Assembly: GCF_037031285.1 (NCBI RefSeq)
Contig: NZ_JAYEZO010000001.1
Span: 930,001-994,000 of the forward strand
DNA: 64,000 nucleotides
DNA from: Halobellus sp. LT62
GTDB lineage: Archaea; Halobacteriota; Halobacteria; Halobacteriales; Haloferacaceae
Reading direction: 5' to 3'
The translations under genes were made by a program, and so were the position numbers. Under the pieces are notes generated by a model. It made no database searches. It saw only the letters and a program-made list of their open reading frames with translations, and was not told the origin of the DNA. Shown here in pieces: positions 8,732 to 16,620 of the stretch; within the stretch, counting starts at the first letter, position 1, and each line of letters begins with the position of its first letter.

Positions 8732-8953
8732 TTACCGATCGGTATCGGACCACGAACACTCTTGGCACTTGTACGCGGTGACGAACTCGGTCACGCTCGG
8801 CATATAGCCCACCGAGAGGACGTTCTCGCCGCATTCGGGACAGTCCATCTCGGCGTCTTCGATCGCCTCTGCTTCCAGCGGGCGCTCGCCTTCGACGAGT
8901 TCGGCGAGTCGTTTCGGCGTTACCATCCGCCCTTCGACGACGCGGTTGCTCAT
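8732..8953 (-). CDS. DUF5795 family small zinc-ribbon protein
   Basis: A 73-residue protein starting at MSNRVVEGRMVTPKRLAEL. An upstream in-frame ATG would add 24 Arg/Ala-rich residues that do not look like this family, so I chose 8953. Two cysteine pairs (CPECGE and CQECSW, about 25 residues apart) form a likely zinc ribbon. The family is a short haloarchaeal one without known function, commonly next to a DUF5794 membrane protein, as here. A nucleic-acid or protein-binding role is plausible. The gene sits between the intact tRNA-Trp and its degenerate copy. Confidence 0.8.
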   Translation of the reverse strand: MSNRVVEGRMVTPKRLAELVEGERPLEAEAIEDAEMDCPECGENVLSVGYMPSVTEFVTAYKCQECSWSDTDR

Positions 8954-9031
8954 ACCCTGTGGAGGAAACCGAACGTGGTAAATCCGTCGTGCCGCCGTTG
9001 CCGCTCGCGGAGTTGCTCGTGACAAAAATCG

Positions 9032-9126
9032 TGGGGCTGGAGGGATGTTGAACCACGAGGACTTCGCTCCGCTCGTCCTCTGGGCCCAAATCCCCGATCG
9101 ACTGTTATCTCCGGTACGCGCCTCGG
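9032..9126 (-). pseudogene. Degenerate tRNA-Trp 3' fragment (3' exon plus intron end) with an insertion
   Basis: The plus-strand sequence repeats the tRNA-Trp 3' end in the same orientation: TGGGGCTGGAGGGAT, then AATCCCCGATCGACTG and TATCTCCGGTACGCGCCTCGG, matching 8466-8520 with a few changes. About 43 extra bases, including an inverted pair GAGGAC/GTCCTC, interrupt the T-arm, and the acceptor side carries a C-to-T change. The 5' exon is missing. It cannot form a tRNA. It forms a direct repeat with the real tRNA 3' end, about 0.5 kb apart. Confidence 0.75.
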
Positions 9127-9136
9127 CGTGCGCCCT

Positions 9137-10108
9137 TCAGAGCCACGGGGCCCGCGAACCGTCGGAATCCGGATATCCGTAGCCGACGTCGCCGCCGGTC
9201 TCGTCGGATTCGCGCTCGTCGTCCTCCTCGTCGTGGTCGACGCCGTCGGTGACGGCCGTTCGAAGCGACGAGAGCGCCCCGCCCACGGTCACGTCGCGGC
9301 CGCGGTCCTCGCCGTCGACCGACTCGGGATCGGGCGTATCGTCGGCGTCGTCCACAACAGCAGCGTCGTGCTCTACGTTCGCGTCCGGATCGTAGGCGAA
9401 CAGGGCCGTGACGCCCAGCACCGCGAGCGCGACGGGCGCTTGGGTTGGAAGCAGGCCGAGTACGTCGACGGCGAGCATTCCCAGCGCGACCGAGCTCCCG
9501 AAGCGGAAGCGGTCGATGTCGACGGCCCCGCGGAGGCTCGGCGCGAACACGGCGACGGCAAGCGCGAAGGCGACGCCGGTTCCGGCGGCCGCCACGGCGC
9601 GGGCGATCGTCCCGACGTCGGGGTCGATCACCAGCGCCGCGCCACCGAGTTCGAGGCTCGCGATCAGGCCGAAACCGATGATGACGCTCGGTGAAGGGAG
9701 GTACTCGCCGACCTTCGCGGAGGCGGTCTTCGCCGCGACTGCGAGGATGACGAGGCCGGCGAAGCGGTGGAAGACCTCGAAGTTCAGCACGCTCTTCAGC
9801 GTCTCCGCGAAGAGGGCTTCCACTCCCGCGAGCGGGAGTAACAGCGCGCCGATCAGGAGGATCGACGTCACCTGTTCGCGGCGCGTACCGTCCATCTCCG
9901 CGAGGATGACCGCGACCGTCGCCGACCCGCCGAAGATCAGCAGTCCGGTCTCGATGATCCCGAGCGGGCTGCTGAGCGCGCCCGCGATGATGAGCGCGGG
10001 GAAGATTCCGTCGACGAGCGGGAGAGCCATCACCGTCGCCAAGAGTCGGGTCGCACCACCTACCCGCTGCTCGAGGCGGAGTGCGACTGGATGCCGAGAG
10101 ACGCTCAT
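9137..10108 (-). CDS. DUF5794 family polytopic membrane protein
   Basis: A 323-residue protein. An N-terminal cytoplasmic stretch is followed by about seven or eight hydrophobic helices up to residue 250, with an EMDGTRREQ loop near residue 72. The C-terminal tail of about 70 residues is very acidic (Asp/Glu-rich) and probably disordered. The family is haloarchaeal and of unknown function; the neighbour DUF5795 supports the call. The gene starts at 10108, next to a gene-poor 0.7-kb region. No transport signature is evident to me. Confidence 0.8.
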   Translation of the reverse strand: MSVSRHPVALRLEQRVGGATRLLATVMALPLVDGIFPALIIAGALSSPLGIIETGLLIFGGSATVAVILAEMDGTRREQVTSILLIGALLLPLAGVEALFAETLKSVLNFEVFHRFAGLVILAVAAKTASAKVGEYLPSPSVIIGFGLIASLELGGAALVIDPDVGTIARAVAAAGTGVAFALAVAVFAPSLRGAVDIDRFRFGSSVALGMLAVDVLGLLPTQAPVALAVLGVTALFAYDPDANVEHDAAVVDDADDTPDPESVDGEDRGRDVTVGGALSSLRTAVTDGVDHDEEDDERESDETGGDVGYGYPDSDGSRAPWL

Positions 10109-10114
10109 TCGCGA

Positions 10115-10342
10115 CTAACGGCCGTCACCATCGGCCAGACGGCGATGCGGGCGCAAGCCCGGTGCGGAGACACCGAGGGCCTGCGGGAGCACTCCGAGCA
10201 CGGAAGGGGTCGGGTTTCCGCGTTTGAAATTCTGCATCGCTGTAAATGTAAACGTCGCATCGAAGTCCGTGGGCTGCTGACCGACGATGCGCGATGCAGA
10301 GGGACACTCGGAGTCCATACCTAATTGCTGTCGTGACGGCAT
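10115..10342 (-). CDS. Possible small hypothetical protein
   Basis: A 75-codon frame; a later start at 10318 (MDSECPSASRIVGQ) gives 67 residues. It contains an even mix of residues and a stretch MQNFKRGNPTPSVLG that could be real protein, but composition is less acidic than typical for haloarchaea and there is no clear promoter. It may equally be untranslated or structured RNA sequence (for example the GCGGGCGCAAGCCC hairpin near 10148). I do not recognise it. Confidence 0.22.
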   Translation of the reverse strand: MPSRQQLGMDSECPSASRIVGQQPTDFDATFTFTAMQNFKRGNPTPSVLGVLPQALGVSAPGLRPHRRLADGDGR

Positions 10343-10557
10343 ATTAAACGTTGTGTGGGACGGGGGCTCACGGTTCTGGGTCTCTTACAGCAGACGCCCG
10401 AAAAAGTCGTGATTCTGTCGAAACTATCGCTGATACGCTGATAATCTACGACTCTCCCGGCTCCGAACGGCGAATATTGCGACAACACCCGAATATTGCG
10501 ACGACACCTATCGTTGCGTGTACAAGTCACCAGCATCCGATCGCACGACAGGGGGCA

Positions 10558-10588
10558 ATCGGATGCGCAATCAGTTGCAAACGCTACT
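10558..10588 (+). repeat. 31-nt dispersed repeat, copy 1
   Basis: It matches 59281-59311 at 27 of 31 positions around the core GCAATCAGTTGCAAACG. Both copies lie in intergenic, AT-richer DNA. The core contains the inverted pair GCAA/TTGC. It may be the end of a miniature element. Confidence 0.5.
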
Positions 10589-10797
10589 CGCTGATTTCTT
10601 GGAGACAACCCTGCCCGGATACCATACTGATCGAAGCGAATCCACCGAAACGAACCTACAGGACGACGCTGGGTGCGCGCACAGGATCCAGCGCCAATCT
10701 ATGCACATTATTGCATATTCGAGCAGAGTCTATGCCAACAATCTACACGGCGATGGTCTCTCGCAACGCTTTTGTCGGTCGACTGTGGACCGTTTAT

Positions 10798-12300
10798 ATG
10801 GCGAAAGACGGTTCCACACAGGGATCCTTTTCGGAGAAACTTCGGGTGCCAGAGGCGTTGACGTTCGACGATGTGTTGCTCCGACCGATGGAGAGCCGAG
10901 TCGAACCCGACACCGCCGACGTCTCGACGCGCGTCTCGAGGAACGTCGAGTTGAACATTCCCATCCTCTCGGCGGCGATGGACACCGTCACCGAGGCGGG
11001 GATGGCGATCGGGATGGCGCGTGAGGGCGGTCTCGGCGTTCTGCACCAGAATATGCCGCAGGAGTACCTCATCGCCGAGATCGAGCGCGTCAAGCGAGCT
11101 GACGAGCTCGTGATCCGACGGGAGAACGTCGTCACGGCGAGCCCGGCACAGACCGTCCGCGACGTCGACGAGATGATGGAGCGTGAGGGCGTCTCCGGTG
11201 CCCCGGTCGTCGACGAGGACGACACCGTCCTCGGGATCATCTCCGCGACTGACGTCCGCCCGTATCTCGAGGTCGGCGAGACCGACGAGGTCCGCGAGGC
11301 GATGACCGACGAGGTCATCACGGCCGGTCGCGAGGTCGGCGCGCGCGAAGCGCTCGAACTGATGTACGATCACAAGATCGAGCGCGTGCCGATCGTCGAC
11401 GAGAACGATCGCCTCGTCGGGCTCGTCACGATGCAGGGGATCCTCCAGCGACGCGAACACGAGAACGCGGCCCGCGACGAGGACGGTCGACTCCGTGTCG
11501 GCGTCGCTGTCGGTCCGTTCGATACCGAGCGCGCCCTCGCTGCGGACGAGGCCGGTGCAGACGTCCTGTTCATCGACTGCGCACACGCGCACAATCTCAA
11601 CGTCCTCGACAACGCTCGCGACATCAAATCGTCGGTCGAGGCGGACGTCGTCGTCGGCAACATCGGAACCCGCGAGGCGGCCGAGGCGGCGGTCGACTTC
11701 GCCGACGGGCTGAAAGTCGGGATCGGCCCCGGTTCGATCTGTACCACGCGCGTCGTCTCTGGTGCCGGGATGCCGCAGATCACCGCGGTCGCGCAGGTCG
11801 CCGATGTCGCGACCTCCGAGGGCGTCCCCGTCATCGCCGACGGCGGCATTCGCTACTCCGGCGACGCGATCAAGGCCATCGCCGCGGGTGCGGACGCCGT
11901 GATGCTCGGCTCGTACTTCGCCGGGACGGACGAGGCCCCGGGCCGCGTCATCACGATGAACGGCAAGAAGTACAAGCAGTACCGCGGAATGGGCTCCGTC
12001 GGGGCGATGAAGTCCGGCGGCGGCGAGCGGTATCTCAAGGACGCAGACGAGGAAGAGGAGGACTTCGTCCCCGAGGGCGTGGAGGCGGCGACGCCGTACA
12101 AGGGCACCCTCGCTTCCGAGCTGCACCAGCTCGTCGGCGGGATGCGCTCGGGGATGGGCTACGTCGGAGCGGAGACGATTCCGGGGTTCAAAGAGCGCGC
12201 CGAGTTCGTCCGCGTGTCCAGCGCCGGACAGACGGAAGGTCATCCCCACGACGTGATGATCACCGACGAAGCGCCGAATTACAGTCCGGACGAAAACTGA
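10798..12300 (+). CDS. guaB: Inosine-5'-monophosphate dehydrogenase
   Basis: A 500-residue cytoplasmic enzyme that oxidises IMP to XMP with NAD+, the first committed step to GMP. The start [11 protein letters not shown] gives the normal family length; the open frame upstream to 10351 does not look like protein. The N-terminal barrel part begins with the family signature [10 protein letters not shown]. Two CBS domains occupy about residues 100-215. The catalytic loop GPGSICTT carries Cys315, followed by the flap region with [14 protein letters not shown]. It stands alone, followed after 200 nt by a response regulator. Confidence 0.95.
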   Translation: MAKDGSTQGSFSEKLRVPEALTFDDVLLRPMESRVEPDTADVSTRVSRNVELNIPILSAAMDTVTEAGMAIGMAREGGLGVLHQNMPQEYLIAEIERVKRADELVIRRENVVTASPAQTVRDVDEMMEREGVSGAPVVDEDDTVLGIISATDVRPYLEVGETDEVREAMTDEVITAGREVGAREALELMYDHKIERVPIVDENDRLVGLVTMQGILQRREHENAARDEDGRLRVGVAVGPFDTERALAADEAGADVLFIDCAHAHNLNVLDNARDIKSSVEADVVVGNIGTREAAEAAVDFADGLKVGIGPGSICTTRVVSGAGMPQITAVAQVADVATSEGVPVIADGGIRYSGDAIKAIAAGADAVMLGSYFAGTDEAPGRVITMNGKKYKQYRGMGSVGAMKSGGGERYLKDADEEEEDFVPEGVEAATPYKGTLASELHQLVGGMRSGMGYVGAETIPGFKERAEFVRVSSAGQTEGHPHDVMITDEAPNYSPDEN

Positions 12301-12501
12301 CATCGTCACAACCCGGACGATAACGCCGTTGCAGGCTCGAACACAAACTGACGCAGGCCACCGGGACCGCGAACTGTCCCGCAACCGCACGGCGGCCCGC
12401 GGTGTGAGACGACGCACCGGGGGATCGTAAGGGGTATCTTGATATGCCCTCGGGAGCCATTCCATCGTATCGGTGTCACCGAACGCACCGCAGACCTACC
12501 A

Positions 12502-13101
12502 ATGAGCGCTGACCTGCCGATGGTGCTCGTCGTCGAAGACGAGCCGGACCTCGCCGATCTGTACGCAACGTGGCTGAAAGACGAGTATCGCGTTCGCGTC
12601 GCTTATGGCGGACGCGAGGCACTCGACGAGCTCGACGACGAGGTCGACGTCGTGCTTCTCGACAGGCGGATGCCCGACCTATCGGGCGACGAGGCGTTGG
12701 CAGCGATCCGCGAGCGGGACGTCGGGTGCCGCGTCGCGATGGTTACCGCCGTGGAACCCGATTTCGATATCGTCGCGATGGGATTCGACGATTACCTCGT
12801 CAAACCGGTGTCGCGGAGCTCGCTCAAGGAGACCGTCGAGAGCTTACTTCGTCGAAACCGCTACGACAACGGGATTCAAGAGCTCTTCGCGCTCGCCTCG
12901 AAGAAAGCGCTTCTCGAATCCGAAAAGGACGCTGCAACGCTCGACGCTCACGAAGAGTACCAGGAGTTGACTGACCGCGTGCGCGAACTGCGCTCTCAGC
13001 TCGACGAGACGCTGTCGACCTTCGACGACGAACACGATTTCACCGCGATGTACCGCGACCTCAGCGACGAGGTTGATGTCGACGACGACCAATCCGAGTA
13101 G
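12502..13101 (+). CDS. HalX-type response regulator
   Basis: A 199-residue two-domain protein. The receiver domain (residues 7-120) has the acidic pocket VVEDEPD, phospho-acceptor Asp54 (VVLLDRRMPD) and the conserved lysine of DYLVKPV. A HalX domain follows (about 125-190), a haloarchaeal helical output module often ending in a coiled coil. The start is the ATG at 12502, because the 21 residues from an upstream start are not family-like. No histidine kinase gene is adjacent, so it is an orphan regulator in this window. A close paralogue lies at 34536-35171. The output is unknown; a DNA-binding role has not been established for HalX. Confidence 0.9.
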   Translation: MSADLPMVLVVEDEPDLADLYATWLKDEYRVRVAYGGREALDELDDEVDVVLLDRRMPDLSGDEALAAIRERDVGCRVAMVTAVEPDFDIVAMGFDDYLVKPVSRSSLKETVESLLRRNRYDNGIQELFALASKKALLESEKDAATLDAHEEYQELTDRVRELRSQLDETLSTFDDEHDFTAMYRDLSDEVDVDDDQSE

Positions 13102-13251
13102 CGACAGGTTACCTCCTTCTGTTCTGTTCGGCCGCCGAGTACGGATCCGTTACCGGATGGACACCGTCGAGAGCACTTCTCGGAGCTGTCTGTCTTTTTG
13201 TACCACGATAATAGGATTAAATTAACATAATATCATATCAGAAAGTGTCAG

Positions 13252-13266
13252 AAAATTTTATTTTAA
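13252..13266 (+). promoter_or_regulatory. AT-rich promoter of the DUF7503 mini-gene
   Basis: AAATTTTATTTTAAA lies about 24-38 nt before the ATG at 13290, at the end of about 70 nt that are strikingly AT-rich (from 13196). It is the strongest-looking TATA region in this part of the window. Confidence 0.5.
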
Positions 13267-13289
13267 AGCGCGCCTAGGTACCAATCGTC

Positions 13290-13433
13290 ATGTCCGAAAA
13301 TGACTCGAACGCTGTCGCACAGTACCTCGCCAACCACCCCCGCGCGATGGGCGTCCTCTTCACGGCGCTGCTCCTGCTCTCGCAGGCAGGCACGGTGGTT
13401 GCTGGGAATCACGGCGCGATCAATGGTCCCTGA
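13290..13433 (+). CDS. DUF7503-like mini-membrane protein (47 residues)
   Basis: It reads MSENDSNAVAQYLANHPRAM, then a single hydrophobic helix (GVLFTALLLLSQAGTVVAG) and a short polar tail. This matches my memory of the haloarchaeal DUF7503 pattern: a polar head containing QYLAxHPR, one transmembrane helix, and AG near the end. Its stop lies only 4 nt from the stop of the convergent CHAT-protein gene (13438). A single-span peptide with a strong promoter could be a membrane-inserting effector, a toxin-like peptide or an anchor. That is inference from position and size. Confidence 0.7.
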   Translation: MSENDSNAVAQYLANHPRAMGVLFTALLLLSQAGTVVAGNHGAINGP

Positions 13434-13437
13434 GCGG

Positions 13438-15633
13438 TTAGATCCGACTTACGTCTAAATCGTCGCTCCAGACGAGTGAATTGTTGACGACGACCGGAAT
13501 ATTCTCCATCGATAAGAACTCGCTCAGCTCTGCTTCCGTCAGCGTGAATGTGTCAACGGTTCCGGACGACAGATAATACGATTCGTTCCCGGGAATGTAT
13601 GGGACGACTAGACTACCTAATTCATACGCGGCGGCGGGGTATGTCCGATAATCGACGTCGAACTTTTGCGTATCTCCTCTGATCTCACACATATTCGGAA
13701 GGACGGCTTGCACCTGAGTTACACAAAAGCTCCCGTCGCCGACGACGATGTAGTCGCTCCCGATGTAGCTGTCGCGCTTTGCGATCTCCAGTGAGATCCG
13801 AATCGGGAATCCGTAGTTCAACAGCCGGGCGAGACTCCGGCCGATGTCGACCGCGCCGCTGTTGACGACGTCGTTCAGCGTGACGATCCCCGCGATCGCC
13901 CCGCGTTCGATGAGTTCCATCCCCTGTTCGTAGGACTGACACGCGTTGAGGAGGAACGAGTCGACGCCGAGTTCGTCGATCGTCTCGACGTCGAGTGCAC
14001 CGTCGGGGCACTGGAATCCATCCTCGTCGATGTGGCCGATGTAGTGGAGAAACTCCGTCTTCTCTTTGAGTACCGACCGGAGCTCCTCGACCGTCAGTTG
14101 GTAGTGCGTGCGCACCTCGAAGGGGAGTTCCTCGCGAGAGCCGTACACCGACTCGACGGCGTCGCGCTCCTCGGCCATCTTCGGGTCGTTACAGATCACG
14201 GTGAGGCCGATGTCGCCTTCGATAGGCGCACGCGCCAACCGGTTCCGGTACGCCTGCAACGACGCCTTACTCGCGCCGATCGGGATGCCCGGGCCCAGCC
14301 ACGCCTGTTCGAGCGAGTCCGTTTCCGCCGGTTGGACGTACGCCCGCTGACTGTGCGCCGCCTCTTGGCTCCGCGTGTCCGCGCTGCGAGTGCTCGCGCT
14401 CCGGGTAAACGTGTCTTCGCCCGTCGACGCGGGCGTCGGCGGCTGCGGCGGTCCTCGACGAACGAACTCCGACACGGCGTTCGACTGTATCGCCGACCCG
14501 CTCGTCGGCTCCGTCTGCGGCGTCATCACGACCGCGAGGTCGTTCGCGACGAACGGCAGCAACTCGACGTTCGAGGCCGTCGGCGCGACGTGCGCTGTCA
14601 GCTTCCACTCGGGAACGTGCGCTTCGATCCGCTCGTAGGGAACGTCGAGATAGGCGGCCAACTGCCCGCCGATCGATCGGTCGTACAGGTCCGCGAAGTC
14701 CAAGCCGAGCTCCGGTTCGAGCGTCCGCCGCTCGTGGAGATCGACCTCGTAGTATCCTTCGGTCCGCGTGAGACAGTCGAGGAAGAACGTCTGTTTGAGC
14801 GCGCGCTCTACCGATCTCTCGAAGCCCCGGGGACCGTCGAGTTCGTGGACGAAACCCTCGTCGGTCACGATACGCGGCGTCGACCCGGGGACGACCCCCG
14901 CGCCGAGGTAGTACGCCAGCGGCGCGGCGACGTAGACGTGTCGACGGGTCTCCGGCAACTCCAGTGTGACGTCCGTCTCGGGCCGTTCGAGCCCCTCGGG
15001 TGCGGCGAACCGGTCACCGCGCTCGATCAGTGGAGGATGCCCGCGGAGCGTCGGATACGAGCGCTCGACACTCGTCGTCTTCAGCGCCGAGCCGAGGAGC
15101 GAAACGGCTTCCATCGCGTCGCGCGGCCGGTCCGTCGTTCGAACGGTCGCCGCCGGACGCTTGTGATGCGAGCGCGCCCCGACCAGCACGTCGGTCTCCT
15201 CGCCGAACTCGAGACTCGTCTTCGTCGCGTTCGAGACCACGCGGAGCGGGGAGGTCACGCGGAGGTACAGCTTGATCGGTGCGAACAGTTCGACGCTGTA
15301 GGTCCCCGCCGGGAACGTCTGGTCGGCGAAGTGTTCCGCCTGTGCGAGCATCTCGCCGTCGCCGTCGCGGACGCAGACCGACACGACGGTTTCGAGATCC
15401 AAGCGATCGGTCCGAACCGTCACCGCCTCGTCGGCCGGAAAGCGGAAGGCGTCGGGGTCTGCTTGACGGAGGCGCACGCCCTTTGGCGCTGAGAGCGCGA
15501 ACTGGCTCCGTTCGATGGGGTCGGAAACGACGATTTCATCTTGGTCCGGCAGGATGTCGAACGCGATTTGGAGGTGATCGGTCCCGGGCGGGGCGACCGG
15601 ATCGGACCCCACACGGCGTTCGTTCCCCTTCAT
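13438..15633 (-). CDS. CHAT/caspase-like protein, haloarchaeal type
   Basis: A 731-residue protein. The N-terminal half (about 1-390) is strand-rich and unrecognised. A Thr/Ser/Pro/Gln-rich linker lies near 395-450. The C-terminal half has the features of a CHAT (caspase/HetF-like) peptidase domain: FLHYIGHIDEDGF with His530 and His534 near the end of one strand, and FLLNACQSYEQGMELIERGA with Cys565, the expected His-Cys dyad and the downstream GAIAGIVTL strand. No signal peptide or membrane helix is seen, so it is probably cytoplasmic. It lies 53 nt downstream of the DUF7504 gene and converges on the DUF7503 mini-gene. CHAT proteases in bacteria and archaea often act in defence or programmed death (for example gasdermin and Craspase systems); such a role here is inferred. 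Confidence 0.78.
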   Translation of the reverse strand: MKGNERRVGSDPVAPPGTDHLQIAFDILPDQDEIVVSDPIERSQFALSAPKGVRLRQADPDAFRFPADEAVTVRTDRLDLETVVSVCVRDGDGEMLAQAEHFADQTFPAGTYSVELFAPIKLYLRVTSPLRVVSNATKTSLEFGEETDVLVGARSHHKRPAATVRTTDRPRDAMEAVSLLGSALKTTSVERSYPTLRGHPPLIERGDRFAAPEGLERPETDVTLELPETRRHVYVAAPLAYYLGAGVVPGSTPRIVTDEGFVHELDGPRGFERSVERALKQTFFLDCLTRTEGYYEVDLHERRTLEPELGLDFADLYDRSIGGQLAAYLDVPYERIEAHVPEWKLTAHVAPTASNVELLPFVANDLAVVMTPQTEPTSGSAIQSNAVSEFVRRGPPQPPTPASTGEDTFTRSASTRSADTRSQEAAHSQRAYVQPAETDSLEQAWLGPGIPIGASKASLQAYRNRLARAPIEGDIGLTVICNDPKMAEERDAVESVYGSREELPFEVRTHYQLTVEELRSVLKEKTEFLHYIGHIDEDGFQCPDGALDVETIDELGVDSFLLNACQSYEQGMELIERGAIAGIVTLNDVVNSGAVDIGRSLARLLNYGFPIRISLEIAKRDSYIGSDYIVVGDGSFCVTQVQAVLPNMCEIRGDTQKFDVDYRTYPAAAYELGSLVVPYIPGNESYYLSSGTVDTFTLTEAELSEFLSMENIPVVVNNSLVWSDDLDVSRI

Positions 15634-15686
15634 CGTGCCAACACATCACTCACGCGGGCAAAAGCATACTGGTGCGACACGCGCGC

Positions 15687-16496
15687 TCACGAATCGACCG
15701 GAAGCCACTCCGAGACGACGTCTGCGTCCCGGAAGTGCCAGCGCTGCTGTGGTTCGCTCCCGTTGAGACGTAGTTCGATGACCGCGTCGAAGAGCGGGGC
15801 GAACAGCCGGGTCGACTCGGCCTCGAAGGGCTTGGGGAAGCGGACGTGTGCCATCCCGTTGACGGTCCTGACGTCGTTCGCGAGCAGGTGAAGGAATCTG
15901 AATACGGTTCGCTCGTCGTACTCCGCGAGCAGCGTGTCCACGCAGTCGAATCCGACGCGCAATTCGGCGGGGTCGAGTCCGCCCGCTACCGAGTCGAACT
16001 GCTGTATCGCTCCCCCGATTTCGACACCGAGTTCCGTGATCGACCCGTTCACGGTTGTCGTCGCACCCTGTCGACTCCCGCTTTCGGTATCAGTTGATCG
16101 GGATGGACGATCCGTGGAAAACCGCGATGATCGAGGCGTTGGTCGGCTCCGATCCGAACCGGGTTGACCGGGTGAGAATTCGACGCCGCCGCTAGCCGCG
16201 GCCGTCGATCCGCGGGTGGCGACGTTGCACTGGAGAATCCGGGTCCACTCCGGCGTCCATCTATCGACGGACGCGTATCGGGCTTCGGGAGTGGTCGCGT
16301 CTTCAACGACGAGACGGCGTCGATCCGCCGTACAGTCGCCGCCGAGTAGACACGCGGACACTCGGGCGTACACCTCTTCCGGAACTGAACCGACGACGAG
16401 AAGCGCACTGCCGCGGGATTTCAGTTCGTCGAGAGCGGTCGCAACACCCACAGTGGCACCGACTGTCGTCTCCTCAGGCCTGCCACCTGTGCGCAT
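15687..16496 (-). CDS. DUF7504 family protein
   Basis: A 269-residue protein. The N-terminal strand ELKSRGSALLVVGSVPEEVY followed by RRLVVEDA resembles the beta-alpha core of haloarchaeal DUF7504 proteins, a family related in outline to KaiC/RecA-like folds but without an obvious Walker A motif here. Residues about 95-145 are a Ser/Arg/Thr-rich low-complexity linker. The C-terminal part (LRVGFDCVDTLLAEYDERTVFRFLHLLANDVR) is again globular. It is 53 nt upstream of the CHAT protein on the same strand, so the two are probably co-transcribed. Molecular role unknown. Confidence 0.7.
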   Translation of the reverse strand: MRTGGRPEETTVGATVGVATALDELKSRGSALLVVGSVPEEVYARVSACLLGGDCTADRRRLVVEDATTPEARYASVDRWTPEWTRILQCNVATRGSTAAASGGVEFSPGQPGSDRSRPTPRSSRFSTDRPSRSTDTESGSRQGATTTVNGSITELGVEIGGAIQQFDSVAGGLDPAELRVGFDCVDTLLAEYDERTVFRFLHLLANDVRTVNGMAHVRFPKPFEAESTRLFAPLFDAVIELRLNGSEPQQRWHFRDADVVSEWLPVDS

Positions 16497-16620
16497 TCAG
16501 CGCGATCAACACACCGCTTCCAGTAATAGTTTGTGATCGAACAGAAGTGATGGCCACAAATAGTTGCTCGCGTCGCTGTACCCGTTCGTCCAATTGGCGA
16601 GACAGCCGTGGCGAACGTGG

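Larger units (their letters stand above)
10109..10797. other. Gene-poor interval upstream of guaB
   Basis: This interval holds a weak 75-codon minus-strand reading frame (10115-10342, listed separately), a 31-nt repeat shared with 59281-59311, and AT-richer DNA before guaB. A sequence CGCTTTTGTC about 30 nt before the guaB ATG could serve as its TATA element. Nothing else is convincingly coding. The plus-strand frame is open from 10351 but reads as a non-protein-like extension of GuaB. Confidence 0.5.

Noticed and set aside
8466-9126. A mobile integrative element between tRNA-Trp and its 3' copy
   Set aside because: The 0.5-kb interval holds only the DUF5795 gene, a normal haloarchaeal neighbour of DUF5794, and no integrase; I therefore report only the duplicate, not an element.
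10351-10797. 447-nt in-frame extension upstream of guaB
   Set aside because: The translation is not acidic, has no domain and would make GuaB about 150 residues too long; the ATG at 10798 gives the normal length and start.
14032-15492. 486-codon plus-strand frame opposite the CHAT gene
   Set aside because: Arg-rich shadow of the minus-strand gene; no start context or family pattern, while the minus strand shows CHAT motifs.
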